A stretch of 64,000 nucleotides of DNA, from contig CAVXHK010000001.1 in the NCBI GenBank assembly GCA_963761705.1, positions 744,001-808,000 of the forward strand, in the 5' to 3' direction. Positions 27,786 through 35,272 of the stretch are shown piece after piece. Both the position numbers and the translations under genes were made by a program. The notes below the pieces were generated by a model that did no database searches, was not told the DNA's origin, and saw only the letters and a list, made by a program, of their open reading frames with translations. Positions within the stretch are counted from its first letter, which is position 1. Every line of letters begins with the position of its first letter. The stretch comes from CAVVKW01 sp963761705. Its GTDB lineage: Bacteria; Verrucomicrobiota; Verrucomicrobiia; Chthoniobacterales; JAATET01.

Positions 27786-28451
27786 TCACGGGCGATCAAC
27801 CTTCACCCTCCCGGTGGCGGAGATCAGGGCGAGTTTGTAGTAGTTCTCGGGAGTCCCATCGGACCCGGGACGCGTGTAGGTGGGCGATCCGGATCCACTC
27901 GCCCAACTCCCTTCCACCAAACGCAATCCCGCCGCGCCTCCGCCGAGAACCGCGCCATTCGGTTGGAAAATCACGTAGCGGAACGAGTCCGAGCGTTCGC
28001 CGGCGCGCTCCGGCAACTGGGAGGGCAGCGAGGGCATCAACTTCGTCCCGGAGTCGGTGAAGCTGGATCCCGAATCAACGATGATGCCCTCGGGAAGGAT
28101 CTCCCATTTTGAAACCTGCTTCCAATCGGTGGCGGTCAAGGCCGCGCCGTCGTTGCGCGGGCGGGCCGCGAGGACCACAAAAGCCTGATTCCGATCCGGA
28201 CTCGCGGAGTCCGTCGCCATCGCCACCGCCGTCATGGCCCCTTGCGACGTGGCGTGCTGTCGCGCCTGCTCGAGAATCGCCGCGACCCGGTTGCCCGCGG
28301 CCGCGAGCGAGGTCGCCTTTCCGAAATTGCTGAAGGCCATTCCCGCTATCCCCAACATCAGCGCAACTACCGCCATCACCACGAGAAGTTCGACGAGGCT
28401 GAACGCAAGGGTGCCTGAACGTCGATGGAGGAAGAGGGGGTGACGACTCAT
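27786..28451 (-). CDS. Verru_Chthon cassette protein D
   Basis: About 221 residues from the ATG at 28451 (MSRHPLFLHRR). The prepilin-like segment is A/FSLVELLVVMAVVALMLGIA, again with Ala at -1. It is followed by a GspH-like pattern: AAGNRVAAILEQARQHATSQ and then a beta-rich domain with FVVLAARP and YVIFQPNGAVLGGGAAGLRL. It is the first gene of the cassette D-B-C-A. The frame extends to 28487, but the conserved promoter-like element and the hairpin at 28452-28470 place the start at 28451. Function of the family is unknown. Confidence 0.82.
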   Translation of the reverse strand: MSRHPLFLHRRSGTLAFSLVELLVVMAVVALMLGIAGMAFSNFGKATSLAAAGNRVAAILEQARQHATSQGAMTAVAMATDSASPDRNQAFVVLAARPRNDGAALTATDWKQVSKWEILPEGIIVDSGSSFTDSGTKLMPSLPSQLPERAGERSDSFRYVIFQPNGAVLGGGAAGLRLVEGSWASGSGSPTYTRPGSDGTPENYYKLALISATGRVKVDRP

Positions 28452-28470
28452 GGAGGGTTTTTTACCCTCC
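28452..28470 (-). promoter_or_regulatory. Hairpin abutting the start codon of the Verru_Chthon operon
   Basis: On the minus strand GGAGGGT, five A residues and ACCCTCC form a perfect 7-bp stem that ends at the base before the ATG of cassette protein D. GGAGGG could serve as ribosome-binding site, 13 bases before the ATG, and would be sequestered when the hairpin forms. This is a candidate translational switch; it may also be a chance inverted repeat. Confidence 0.45.
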
Positions 28471-28485
28471 GTGGTCTTCCGTGCC

Positions 28486-28517
28486 ATCGCAAACGGCCGT
28501 CCATTTTACGTTAAACG
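28486..28517 (-). promoter_or_regulatory. Bipartite TTAACGT element, site 3 (Verru_Chthon cassette)
   Basis: Minus strand CGTTTAACGTAAAA carries TTAACG (28509-28514); 17 bases later comes TGCGAT (28486-28491). It lies 53 bases before the ATG of cassette protein D. It shares its spacer positions CG..CGTTTGC....GCAC with site 2 in exact register. Confidence 0.58.
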
Positions 28518-28539
28518 ACTCGATCGCTGGACGATGAGC

Positions 28540-29940
28540 TCAAACCAACTCCGACAGGCGCTGGGCTTCCGGGCGGAGGGTCACGAGATCGCCGATGGCA
28601 ATCTCTCGACCGCACGCCATGCTTTCGTTGCCAGCAATGCCAACAAGGATCGAGGCCGCGCCCTGCTCGTGCCCGGCGGATCGGCCGAAGGGGTCGGTCG
28701 GGGGCTGGGCGGCGAAGATTTGCTCCTGGAGCAGGACGTCGCCGCCGCCGTGGCCGCCTTCGCCGGCGCGGACGGAGACGTCGTAGGCGGGTTTGAAATG
28801 CGGAAAGACGCGGAGGCGGTGATCGCCGCCGTGGGCGTGCTCGTTGGCCGGCACCGTGCGGCCATCCTCATCGACGAGGTGGGCACCGTGGTCCTCCTCG
28901 TATTCCAACCGTCCGCGATCACCGGTGAACGTAACGCGGAATCCCTCGCGGGGGCTGAAGGCGTTGAGCGTGTAGTTGAGCAGCGCTCCGTCGCGGTAGC
29001 GCACCATGACGTTCATCACGTCTTCGATGCTGATGCCTTCGCGGAAGACGTTCTGGTCGCGCAGGTAGCCGGTTTCGGATTCCGCATCGAGGTAGAGACC
29101 TTCTTCGTAGCCGGGATCCTCCCAGATCGACTGGCCGATCCGGTAGGCGAAGGGATCTTTCGCGGCGGGACGGTCGTGGTAGCGGGCGTATTCGGTGAAG
29201 TCGGCGTCTCCCCGGCGCAGAGCGTTTTGCTTGCCGTAAAAACACAACCCGCCCCGCGCGAAGACGCGGTCGGGAATGCCGTCGATCCACCAGTTCACGA
29301 GGTCAAAGTGGTGGGTGGACTTGTGAACGAGCAGCCCGCCGGAATCCGCTTTGTTCGAATGCCAGCGGCGGAAGTAGTCCGCGCCGTGGCTGGTGTTGAG
29401 CAGGTATTCGAGATTCACCTGACAGATCCGTCCGATCACGCCGCTGGAAAGGAGCTCCTTCACCTTCGTCGCGCCGGGGGCCCAGCGGTAGTTGAAGGCG
29501 ACACGCACGGAGCGTCCGGTCCTCTCGACGGCGTCGAGAATCCGGGCGCACCTGGGCGCGTCGATGGTCATTGGTTTTTCGGTGACTACGTCGCAGCCGG
29601 CCTCCAGGGCCCGGACGATCCAGGTGTCGTGCTCGCGATCGATCGTGCAGACCACGACCTGGTCCGGACGGGTGTCCCGCAGCATGTCTGCGAATTGTTC
29701 GTCCGAATAGATCGGCACGTCGGCCTGGCCGAATTTCTCGTCGATGCGCTTCTGGTGGAAGGCGGCGCGAACGAGACTCGGATCACACAGTCCAACGACC
29801 TCCGCCTCGTCGCGGAAGCGTTCCATCGCGGGATCGATGAACATGCGCACGCGACCGCCGGTGCCAACGTAAGCGAAGCGGGTGCGGGCGGGTGAGGTGA
29901 ACGTCGCAGAGGACGCGGTGGGAGATTCGGCGGTAATCAT
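28540..29940 (-). CDS. Gfo/Idh/MocA-family oxidoreductase
   Basis: A 466-residue NAD(P)-dependent sugar or cyclitol oxidoreductase. The N-terminal Rossmann domain shows FAYVGTGGRVRMFIDP (glycine loop, residues about 22-38) and VVTEKPMTID near residue 120, the family's EKP motif with the catalytic lysine. The C-terminal domain includes SGGLLVHKSTHHFDLVNWWI near residue 205 with the His expected at the active site. A start a little downstream of the annotated ATG is possible, since the first 18 residues are Ser/Thr-rich. It probably oxidises a free or phosphorylated sugar made by the neighbouring glycosidases. A terminator-like hairpin of the preceding gene lies just upstream. Confidence 0.88.
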   Translation of the reverse strand: MITAESPTASSATFTSPARTRFAYVGTGGRVRMFIDPAMERFRDEAEVVGLCDPSLVRAAFHQKRIDEKFGQADVPIYSDEQFADMLRDTRPDQVVVCTIDREHDTWIVRALEAGCDVVTEKPMTIDAPRCARILDAVERTGRSVRVAFNYRWAPGATKVKELLSSGVIGRICQVNLEYLLNTSHGADYFRRWHSNKADSGGLLVHKSTHHFDLVNWWIDGIPDRVFARGGLCFYGKQNALRRGDADFTEYARYHDRPAAKDPFAYRIGQSIWEDPGYEEGLYLDAESETGYLRDQNVFREGISIEDVMNVMVRYRDGALLNYTLNAFSPREGFRVTFTGDRGRLEYEEDHGAHLVDEDGRTVPANEHAHGGDHRLRVFPHFKPAYDVSVRAGEGGHGGGDVLLQEQIFAAQPPTDPFGRSAGHEQGAASILVGIAGNESMACGREIAIGDLVTLRPEAQRLSELV

Positions 29941-29966
29941 GATGTTGTCGGAGGTTGGAAAAGAAA

Positions 29967-29998
29967 TCGCCCGGTCAGGAGGACTCCCGACCGGGCGA
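29967..29998 (-). terminator. Terminator-like hairpin after the PEP-CTERM gene
   Basis: TCGCCCGGTC (29967-29976) pairs with GACCGGGCGA (29989-29998); on the minus strand it is followed by TTTCTTTTCC. It sits 40 bases after the PEP-CTERM stop codon. The same CGCCCGGTC stem and a GCAGTTnCGTTTCCC flank recur at 31073-31120. Confidence 0.7.
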
Positions 29999-30038
29999 CA
30001 CGCAGTTGCGTTTCCCCAGAGATTGGAAGTCCGACGGG

Positions 30039-30926
30039 TCAGGCGCGGGCAACGCGGCGACGGCGCACGAAGGCAACAACCGTCAGGCCAGCTCCGATCA
30101 GCACCGCGGTGGTGCCGGGCTCGGGGACCGCAGCGACCGTGATATCGCTAACGGTAAAGGCCGCGCCCGTCGACGTAGCGGAACTGTGCAATCCGAATTT
30201 CAGCGTGTTGAAGCCATCAAAGTTGGTTGCGTTGCCACCGGAAAGGAGGGTGCTGTTTTGAATCGGGGTCCCGTCGAGCCTCAGGATCGCCTGCACCTCG
30301 CCGAATGCGTCGGAGTCAGGTCCATCGACGATCCGAGTTAATTGCAGTGAGATAGCATAAGAAGTTCCATTGTTGAGCAACCCGCCTCCCGTCACACTGA
30401 TGTTCTCACCCCGGTCAGTGCCCGAGGAGCGATCAAGCAGCGTATCGAGGTCGGTTCCACCAGTATAGTCGGTAAGGAAGGCGTGGCCGCTGTTGGAGGT
30501 TCCGCCCGACGTTCCGCCGCTGGTGCCGATTGCCCCGATGATCGACGAATAGTCAGAAGGAAAGCCATTGGCCGCAATGGTGCCCGTTTGCTGAACGGCC
30601 GAGTTGTTGTCCGAAAGCGAGACCCTGAACCCATTGAACTGACCGCCGACACCAGTAAGAGTCAGGTTGAAATTCAACGTGATGATATCGCCGACGTTTG
30701 CCAGCGAGATTGTTGAGAAATTCGCGTAAATTCCGCTCTGGCTGGCTAAGTTCGCGCTGCCAGAATTCAAAGTTGCTGAGGTGGCGCTGGAAGTCAGCGA
30801 GGCGGACGAGCCGGAATCGAAACTTACTGATTGGAAGAAACTACTTCCAGCGATTGGCGCACCAATAGCGGATGCACTGACAAAGAGCCCGAGGGCAACG
30901 ATTGGAGAGAACAGGGGAGACTTCAT
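30039..30926 (-). CDS. PEP-CTERM sorting domain protein
   Basis: About 295 residues from the ATG at 30926 (MKSPLFSPIVALGLFVSASA), a signal peptide; the frame is open to 30974, but this start sits 47 bases from the TTAACGT element, as in the next gene. The body is Ser/Gly/Asn-rich with beta patterns (LTSSATSATLNSGSANL, FNGFRVSLSDNNSAV), consistent with a surface-exposed repeat-poor protein. The C-terminus is the sorting signal: VPEPGTTAVLIGAGLTVVAF then RRRRVARA. It should be handled by an exosortase and anchored or released at the cell surface. Possible roles include matrix formation or adhesion to polysaccharide; none is shown. Confidence 0.9.
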   Translation of the reverse strand: MKSPLFSPIVALGLFVSASAIGAPIAGSSFFQSVSFDSGSSASLTSSATSATLNSGSANLASQSGIYANFSTISLANVGDIITLNFNLTLTGVGGQFNGFRVSLSDNNSAVQQTGTIAANGFPSDYSSIIGAIGTSGGTSGGTSNSGHAFLTDYTGGTDLDTLLDRSSGTDRGENISVTGGGLLNNGTSYAISLQLTRIVDGPDSDAFGEVQAILRLDGTPIQNSTLLSGGNATNFDGFNTLKFGLHSSATSTGAAFTVSDITVAAVPEPGTTAVLIGAGLTVVAFVRRRRVARA

Positions 30927-30955
30927 TTGCTCTGACATTAGGGGAGGAAACACCG

Positions 30956-30988
30956 ATCTCAAACGAACCGTCACTTGACGTTAAGTCG
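30956..30988 (-). promoter_or_regulatory. Bipartite TTAACGT element, site 4 (PEP-CTERM gene)
   Basis: Minus strand ACTTAACGTCAAGT (30973-30986) is palindromic apart from one base pair; TTAACG is at 30979-30984 and, 17 bases on, TGAGAT at 30956-30961. The palindrome edge lies 47 bases before the ATG at 30926. Confidence 0.6.
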
Positions 30989-31072
30989 GTTGCAGTTCTT
31001 CGACGTCGCGCCGCCGGATGCGGCGGGGGCTTCTTTGGTGATCGTTAGCTCGGTGGCAGCTCACAAAGGAAA

Positions 31073-31105
31073 CCGCCCGGTCGGGGAAGATCCCCGACCG
31101 GGCGG
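31073..31105 (-). terminator. Terminator-like hairpin, perfect 14-bp stem
   Basis: CCGCCCGGTCGGGG (31073-31086) pairs perfectly with CCCCGACCGGGCGG (31092-31105) around a five-base loop. It lies just after the frameshifted PEP-CTERM gene, and on the minus strand TTTCCTTTG follows. Its stem and flank are related to the hairpin at 29967-29998. Confidence 0.75.
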
Positions 31106-31122
31106 TAAGCAGTTCCGTTTCC

Positions 31123-31995
31123 CTAATTAGAGAAAACGATCCAGTTAAACGCGAGCGGCCCGGCGACGCAGGAAGAGCAATCCGAACAAGCCAGACCCGA
31201 CCAGTAGAACGACGGTGCTGGGCCGGGGACAACGGTAAGGGTGGCCCCGTTCAAGCTGTCGGAGGTGATGAAGGAGCCGAAATTCGATTTGAGAGCCGCT
31301 CCGGTGTAGGTCCCGGCCGAAAGCGTCGTCGCGCCGAAAGTCACGCTCTGAAACGTCAGATTCGTGTCGAGTTTCAGCTGCGCCTGGTTTGCCGTGGTGA
31401 GGAGATTCAAAGAAGAAGAACCGTAGCTCTGATCGAAGTCGACGATGGCTTGGTTGGTGCCAAGGAAGCTTCCCGAGAACGTCGAACCGGCTCCATTGAG
31501 AGTAATGATCGATCCGGTCGAGTTGTTTCCCGTCAGCGTGAGATTGGCTGATCCGGTGATGATGGAATTGATCTGAAACGTCCGTCCGCCCGGATTGGAA
31601 AGAGATGAGGCCGCAGCCACGTTCAGGCCTCCGGAAAGAATGTGCGTCCGATTTCCGTCTGCCATTCGGACTTGTCCGCCGTTGAGGATGAGATTGGGAA
31701 CGACGAAATTCGCGTTGTTGTTCCCCTTGGTAATCAGCTCGGTCGCCGCGACGATCGTCAACGAGTCCCCCGCGAAATCCGTTGTCCCGTTGAAGGTGGA
31801 TCGTAGAATCGGATTTGCGGAGACTGTCGTGTAGTTATTGCCGGCGGTTGGGAGGGCATTGTTGCTCCAAGTCGACGCGACGTCCCACGCTTGGTCGTTG
31901 GTCGCTTGCGTGATCTGACTGTGGGCCGAGGGAAGTGCGAGGAGCGTCGCGACGGCCATGGAAAGGAGGGGGCGGGAGGGGAGTGGGAACTTCAT
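31123..31995 (-). CDS. Secreted beta-strand-repeat protein with frameshifted PEP-CTERM signal
   Basis: A 290-residue reading frame with signal peptide 1-26 (MKFPLPSRPLLSMAVATLLA) and a body rich in Asn, Thr and Ser typical of autotransporter-associated beta-strand repeats (WDVASTWSNNALPTAGNNY, GNNSTGSIITLNGAGSTFSG). The frame ends with a Cys/Trp-containing tail unlike a sorting signal. Restoring one base after 31224 on the minus strand gives VPEPST, then VVLLVGSGLFGLLFL and RRRAARV with a stop at 31145, a normal PEP-CTERM tail. The gene therefore has a one-base deletion inside its sorting motif, or the assembly has an error there. As written the product should be secreted but not sorted. Confidence 0.82.
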   Translation of the reverse strand: MKFPLPSRPLLSMAVATLLALPSAHSQITQATNDQAWDVASTWSNNALPTAGNNYTTVSANPILRSTFNGTTDFAGDSLTIVAATELITKGNNNANFVVPNLILNGGQVRMADGNRTHILSGGLNVAAASSLSNPGGRTFQINSIITGSANLTLTGNNSTGSIITLNGAGSTFSGSFLGTNQAIVDFDQSYGSSSLNLLTTANQAQLKLDTNLTFQSVTFGATTLSAGTYTGAALKSNFGSFITSDSLNGATLTVVPGPAPSFYWSGLACSDCSSCVAGPLAFNWIVFSN

Positions 31996-32024
31996 TTTAT
32001 CATAAACTAGGCGGGGAAACCCCT

Positions 32025-32057
32025 ATCTCAACCCGGTTGTCACTTGACGTTGAGTGT
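32025..32057 (-). promoter_or_regulatory. Bipartite TTAACGT element, site 5 (frameshifted PEP-CTERM gene)
   Basis: Minus strand ACTCAACGTCAAGT (32042-32055), with TCAACG at 32048-32053 and TGAGAT at 32025-32030, 17 bases apart. It overlaps the stop codon of the LacI copy 2 gene and lies 47 bases before the ATG at 31995, exactly as at site 4. Confidence 0.58.
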
Positions 32058-33143
32058 TTGTCGCTTCGTTCGTTTTCCAGCAGATTTCGATCCGTTGAAG
32101 GTCTGCAATTCCCGCCAGCGGCCTTTGACCAACGTCGTTTTCGGATTGGCCGGGATGCCGCGTTGGCGGAGGTGGAGTTGGGCGATGACGGTGTCGACGG
32201 TGGTGGCTCCGATTTCCTCCGGGAGTTGGTCCATTCCGGAAGGCCACGTGCCGGAGAATCCCCACTCGAAGCGGTCAAGGAGTTCGGGACCGCCGCAATC
32301 GAGACGAACGTGTCCGACGTCGCGCGGCGCCTGGAGGCCCATTTCGGCCAGCCATTGCAGCACGGGACATTCGTTGGCGATGATGACTTCCGGGGAATGA
32401 CGGGAGAACCAGGCCTGGAAATCTTCGCGGCTGATCTCGGTTTCCATCAGGAGCGGGACGCGGTCGGGCTTCGGCACGCTCAATTGGTCCACGAGAAATG
32501 CGCCCGTCCATTCGTGGGACATGCGCAGGTCGGTGCCGTGACTCTCGATGAATCCGATGCGCTTGACCCCGGCGAGACGGATCTGCCGGAGAGCTTCGGT
32601 GAAATTGTACCCGTGGGCGCTTTCGATTCGGTGGAGGTCGGGGCTGACGAGGGAATGTCCGACGGCGGCGACGGAGAATTGGTCCCAATCGAAGTCGACG
32701 GTCGTCGTCCCATCGGGGAGCGGGGCGACGAGCGCGGCCTCGATGCCGCGGGATTGGAGGATGGAAGTCGCGCGGCGGGCGTTCATTTTCGGGGAGCGGA
32801 GCCAGAACGGCTCGAGTTTGTAGCCCAGCGCTTCCGCCCGGGCGGTCGCCCCGGCGAAGAGCCGCTTCTCCCGCAGCCAGATGTGCCAGCCCTCCTCGGT
32901 CGGCCAGGCCGTGAGCCAGGCGATGGTTGCCTGGTAGGAGGCGGAGCGCTCGAGCCGGAGGTGGGCCATCAATTTCGAAACGTCCGGATCGGGGGAAAAG
33001 CCGAGTTCTTCCGCGGTCTTTCGCACCCGCTCGATCGTGTGATTCGGGATCGAGGCGTCGTTGCGAAGAGCCAACGAAACGGCGGCGCGGGACAATCCGA
33101 CGCGCTCGGCGATGTCGCGGAGGGTGATGCGGCCTTTCTTCAT
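32040..33143 (-). CDS. LacI-family transcriptional regulator (copy 2)
   Basis: A 367-residue LacI-type repressor or activator: helix-turn-helix ITLRDIAERVGLSRAAVSLA at about residues 5-24, followed by IPNHTIERVRKTAEELGFSP, and an effector-binding domain with IGFIESHGTDLRM near residue 192 and EVIIANECPVLQWLAEMG near 252. It is co-directional with the GH115 gene 39 bases upstream and closes the second polysaccharide operon. It is closely similar to the LacI protein at 13618-14733 throughout. The two are the best candidates for binding the palindromic TTAACGT element; which one does so, if either, is not determined by sequence. Confidence 0.92.
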   Translation of the reverse strand: MKKGRITLRDIAERVGLSRAAVSLALRNDASIPNHTIERVRKTAEELGFSPDPDVSKLMAHLRLERSASYQATIAWLTAWPTEEGWHIWLREKRLFAGATARAEALGYKLEPFWLRSPKMNARRATSILQSRGIEAALVAPLPDGTTTVDFDWDQFSVAAVGHSLVSPDLHRIESAHGYNFTEALRQIRLAGVKRIGFIESHGTDLRMSHEWTGAFLVDQLSVPKPDRVPLLMETEISREDFQAWFSRHSPEVIIANECPVLQWLAEMGLQAPRDVGHVRLDCGGPELLDRFEWGFSGTWPSGMDQLPEEIGATTVDTVIAQLHLRQRGIPANPKTTLVKGRWRELQTFNGSKSAGKRTKRQTLNVK

Positions 33144-33181
33144 GGGGGACAGGCGGGCCTCGCGCTGGGACGACTACTCGC

Positions 33182-35272
33182 TCAGTGCACGGCGGTCGCC
33201 GAGCGGGGTGCCGGCGCGTTCGAAACCGCGCTGCCAGCCATCATGCCGGCCAATTGCGGAGAGTCAAACGTTCGCGCCGTCACGGTGACGAGGTGCTTCG
33301 GCTCGGGCAGGGCGGCGCGGCTGGACCACGAATCCCACGAAAATCCGGGATCACCGTGCAGGCGGGCCGTCTCGCGGGCCAGAGTCAGCAGTCGGATTGT
33401 CTCCTCGACGTTCGTGAGCCAATCGCCGCGGTGGAAATGCTCCCACCGTCCGACGTCACCGACTCTCAGCGCGTCGCGAGCCGAGATTGCCTGATCGAGG
33501 GCGGCGTTCAGGAGGACGAAAGCGGACTCGAACTCCCCGTCGAGATAGGCTCGGAGGCCGCGGAGTGCCTCGGCGAATCCCACGAACGTCGCGCTCTTGA
33601 AGAGGCAGTGCATCTGAAGATCCCGCTGAAAAAACGTCGCCGCATTGCCCGAGAGATTGCGTCCGGCCTCCAGAGCCTTCGAGCGCACGGCGATCCAATC
33701 GGAAATCGTCGGTTCGACGCATCCTGCGAGGTGGTTCAGCAGCGCGGGTAGGTCGTCGGGCACTTCGTCGAGAAACGACAGGTGCGCCGGCAGCTCGCGG
33801 TGGGTGAGGGCTGAGCGGATCAAAGCTCTCAGCAGAATGTGGCCGGCCATTTCGCCCATGCGGGAATCGGGGAACGGCCCGAAAACCGGGTGGGCTCGGA
33901 AGTAAGCCTCCTCCAATTCGACGACGGATTCCCAGCACGCGGGACAACGCGATTTCCACCAATCGCGGGACGCGGAGCGGCAAAGCGCGGTCGTGTCCAC
34001 GCCGGCGGGGTCGGCTTCCAGGACTCGGCGGAAGAGCTCGATCTGGGCGAGGAAGGGGCGCACGTTGCTCACGTTGACGAGCGCGAAGTCGATCCGGGCG
34101 CGGCGCTGAAGCTCCCCGATCTGATCCGCGATGACCGCCGGGGCGATCCAGGGCGTCAATTTTCCCGCGACCTGCACGTCGTAAAAGCTCAGGTGGTAGT
34201 AAAGGCCGTGGGTGGCCGTCGGGGCTTCCTCGGCGTTGGGGAGGGCGAGCAATTCGGGTTTTTCCTCCCCGAGATTGCGCCGACGTCGCAGGCCGCCAAA
34301 TCCGTTATCCGCCCAGATGAGAATGACGTCCGGATCGAGCCGCAGGTGGCCGCTCCGGTAGAGGTCCATGCTCTCGGAGTAGAGGTAGTAGGCGAAGTGC
34401 TGGGGTCCCTCGCAGCGCGACTCGACGAGGGCGCGTTGCTCGCGGGCCACTTCGGAAATGAGCGCCCCGAGCGCGGCGGGGTCCGCGTAGCGCGCGTCTT
34501 CGTGGGCGAACGTCTTGTCGCCCTGGCCGCGCAGTCCGAGCGTCCAGACCACCTTGCGACTGGCGGCAAGCTGCACCGCCTCCTCGTAGAGGCCGAAGAG
34601 CTGCGGCTTGCACTCGGGGTAGTGCATCGGCTGGCCGGGGAAGGCGTTGCCGAAGAGGTCGGCGCCGAGCGGTTCCGCGTGGTGCTGGCCGATCCAGAGT
34701 CCGTAATCAGCCGCGAGATCGAGTTGGAAGGCGTCGGGCGAGATGCCCGTGCCGGGAATCACGAGATTGTATCCGGCCCGGAGGATTGATTCGAAGAGGC
34801 CGCGCCAGACGTCCATTTGGATGACCAAACTCTCGTCCAAGCCGAGCAGGCAATCCTCGTCGTTGATGAACCAGCCCCGCCAGCGCGTCGCGGCGGCCGC
34901 CTGCTCGATTTCGTCGGAAACGGTGATCCGAGCGCGGGATTCCGGTGCCGAGTCGGTCCAGAAATCGAACGCGTCGGTGCCGAGGATGCGTTGGCTGATC
35001 GCGTGAATGGCGTAGACGCAGCCGAGTTCGCCACCGGAAAACACGTCGAGGGAGTTGGTCGCCGGATCACGCGCGACGCGGAAGCTTTCCTCCGGCAGAT
35101 CGGCGGCGAAGGGATGGAGACGGATCTGGTCATTCCCAGCCGACCCGGAGGGACCGAGCGGCGCGGAGAAGACGGCCAGCCAATCGCGTTGCAACCGCTC
35201 CACGGCGAGCTGGATCGGGCGGTTGCTGAGTTCCGAATGCAGCGAGAAGTCTCCCGAGAGTGAAACGCTCAT
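33182..35272 (-). CDS. GH115-like alpha-glucuronidase
   Basis: About 696 residues from the ATG at 35272, which overlaps the sulfatase stop (ATGA). GH115-type features are WRGWFINDEDCLLGL near residue 130, DYGLWIGQHHAEPLG near 198, KVVWTLGLRGQGDKTFAHED near 250, DVILIWADNGFGGLRR near 320 and THGLYYHLSFYDV near 360. GH115 enzymes remove alpha-1,2-linked (methyl)glucuronate side chains from xylan or related polymers. No signal peptide is apparent, so it may act in the cytoplasm or be exported another way. Compared with well-known members it is somewhat shorter and the family assignment is from memory, but it suits the neighbouring sulfatase and glucuronidase genes. Confidence 0.72.
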   Translation of the reverse strand: MSVSLSGDFSLHSELSNRPIQLAVERLQRDWLAVFSAPLGPSGSAGNDQIRLHPFAADLPEESFRVARDPATNSLDVFSGGELGCVYAIHAISQRILGTDAFDFWTDSAPESRARITVSDEIEQAAAATRWRGWFINDEDCLLGLDESLVIQMDVWRGLFESILRAGYNLVIPGTGISPDAFQLDLAADYGLWIGQHHAEPLGADLFGNAFPGQPMHYPECKPQLFGLYEEAVQLAASRKVVWTLGLRGQGDKTFAHEDARYADPAALGALISEVAREQRALVESRCEGPQHFAYYLYSESMDLYRSGHLRLDPDVILIWADNGFGGLRRRRNLGEEKPELLALPNAEEAPTATHGLYYHLSFYDVQVAGKLTPWIAPAVIADQIGELQRRARIDFALVNVSNVRPFLAQIELFRRVLEADPAGVDTTALCRSASRDWWKSRCPACWESVVELEEAYFRAHPVFGPFPDSRMGEMAGHILLRALIRSALTHRELPAHLSFLDEVPDDLPALLNHLAGCVEPTISDWIAVRSKALEAGRNLSGNAATFFQRDLQMHCLFKSATFVGFAEALRGLRAYLDGEFESAFVLLNAALDQAISARDALRVGDVGRWEHFHRGDWLTNVEETIRLLTLARETARLHGDPGFSWDSWSSRAALPEPKHLVTVTARTFDSPQLAGMMAGSAVSNAPAPRSATAVH

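Noticed and set aside
30973..30986. The plus-strand reading TTGACG of the palindromic element as an ordinary -35 box for a rightward promoter
   Set aside because: No rightward gene starts after any of the six sites, while every site lies 47-59 bases before a leftward start; the leftward orientation with TTAACG and TGNGAT is consistent.
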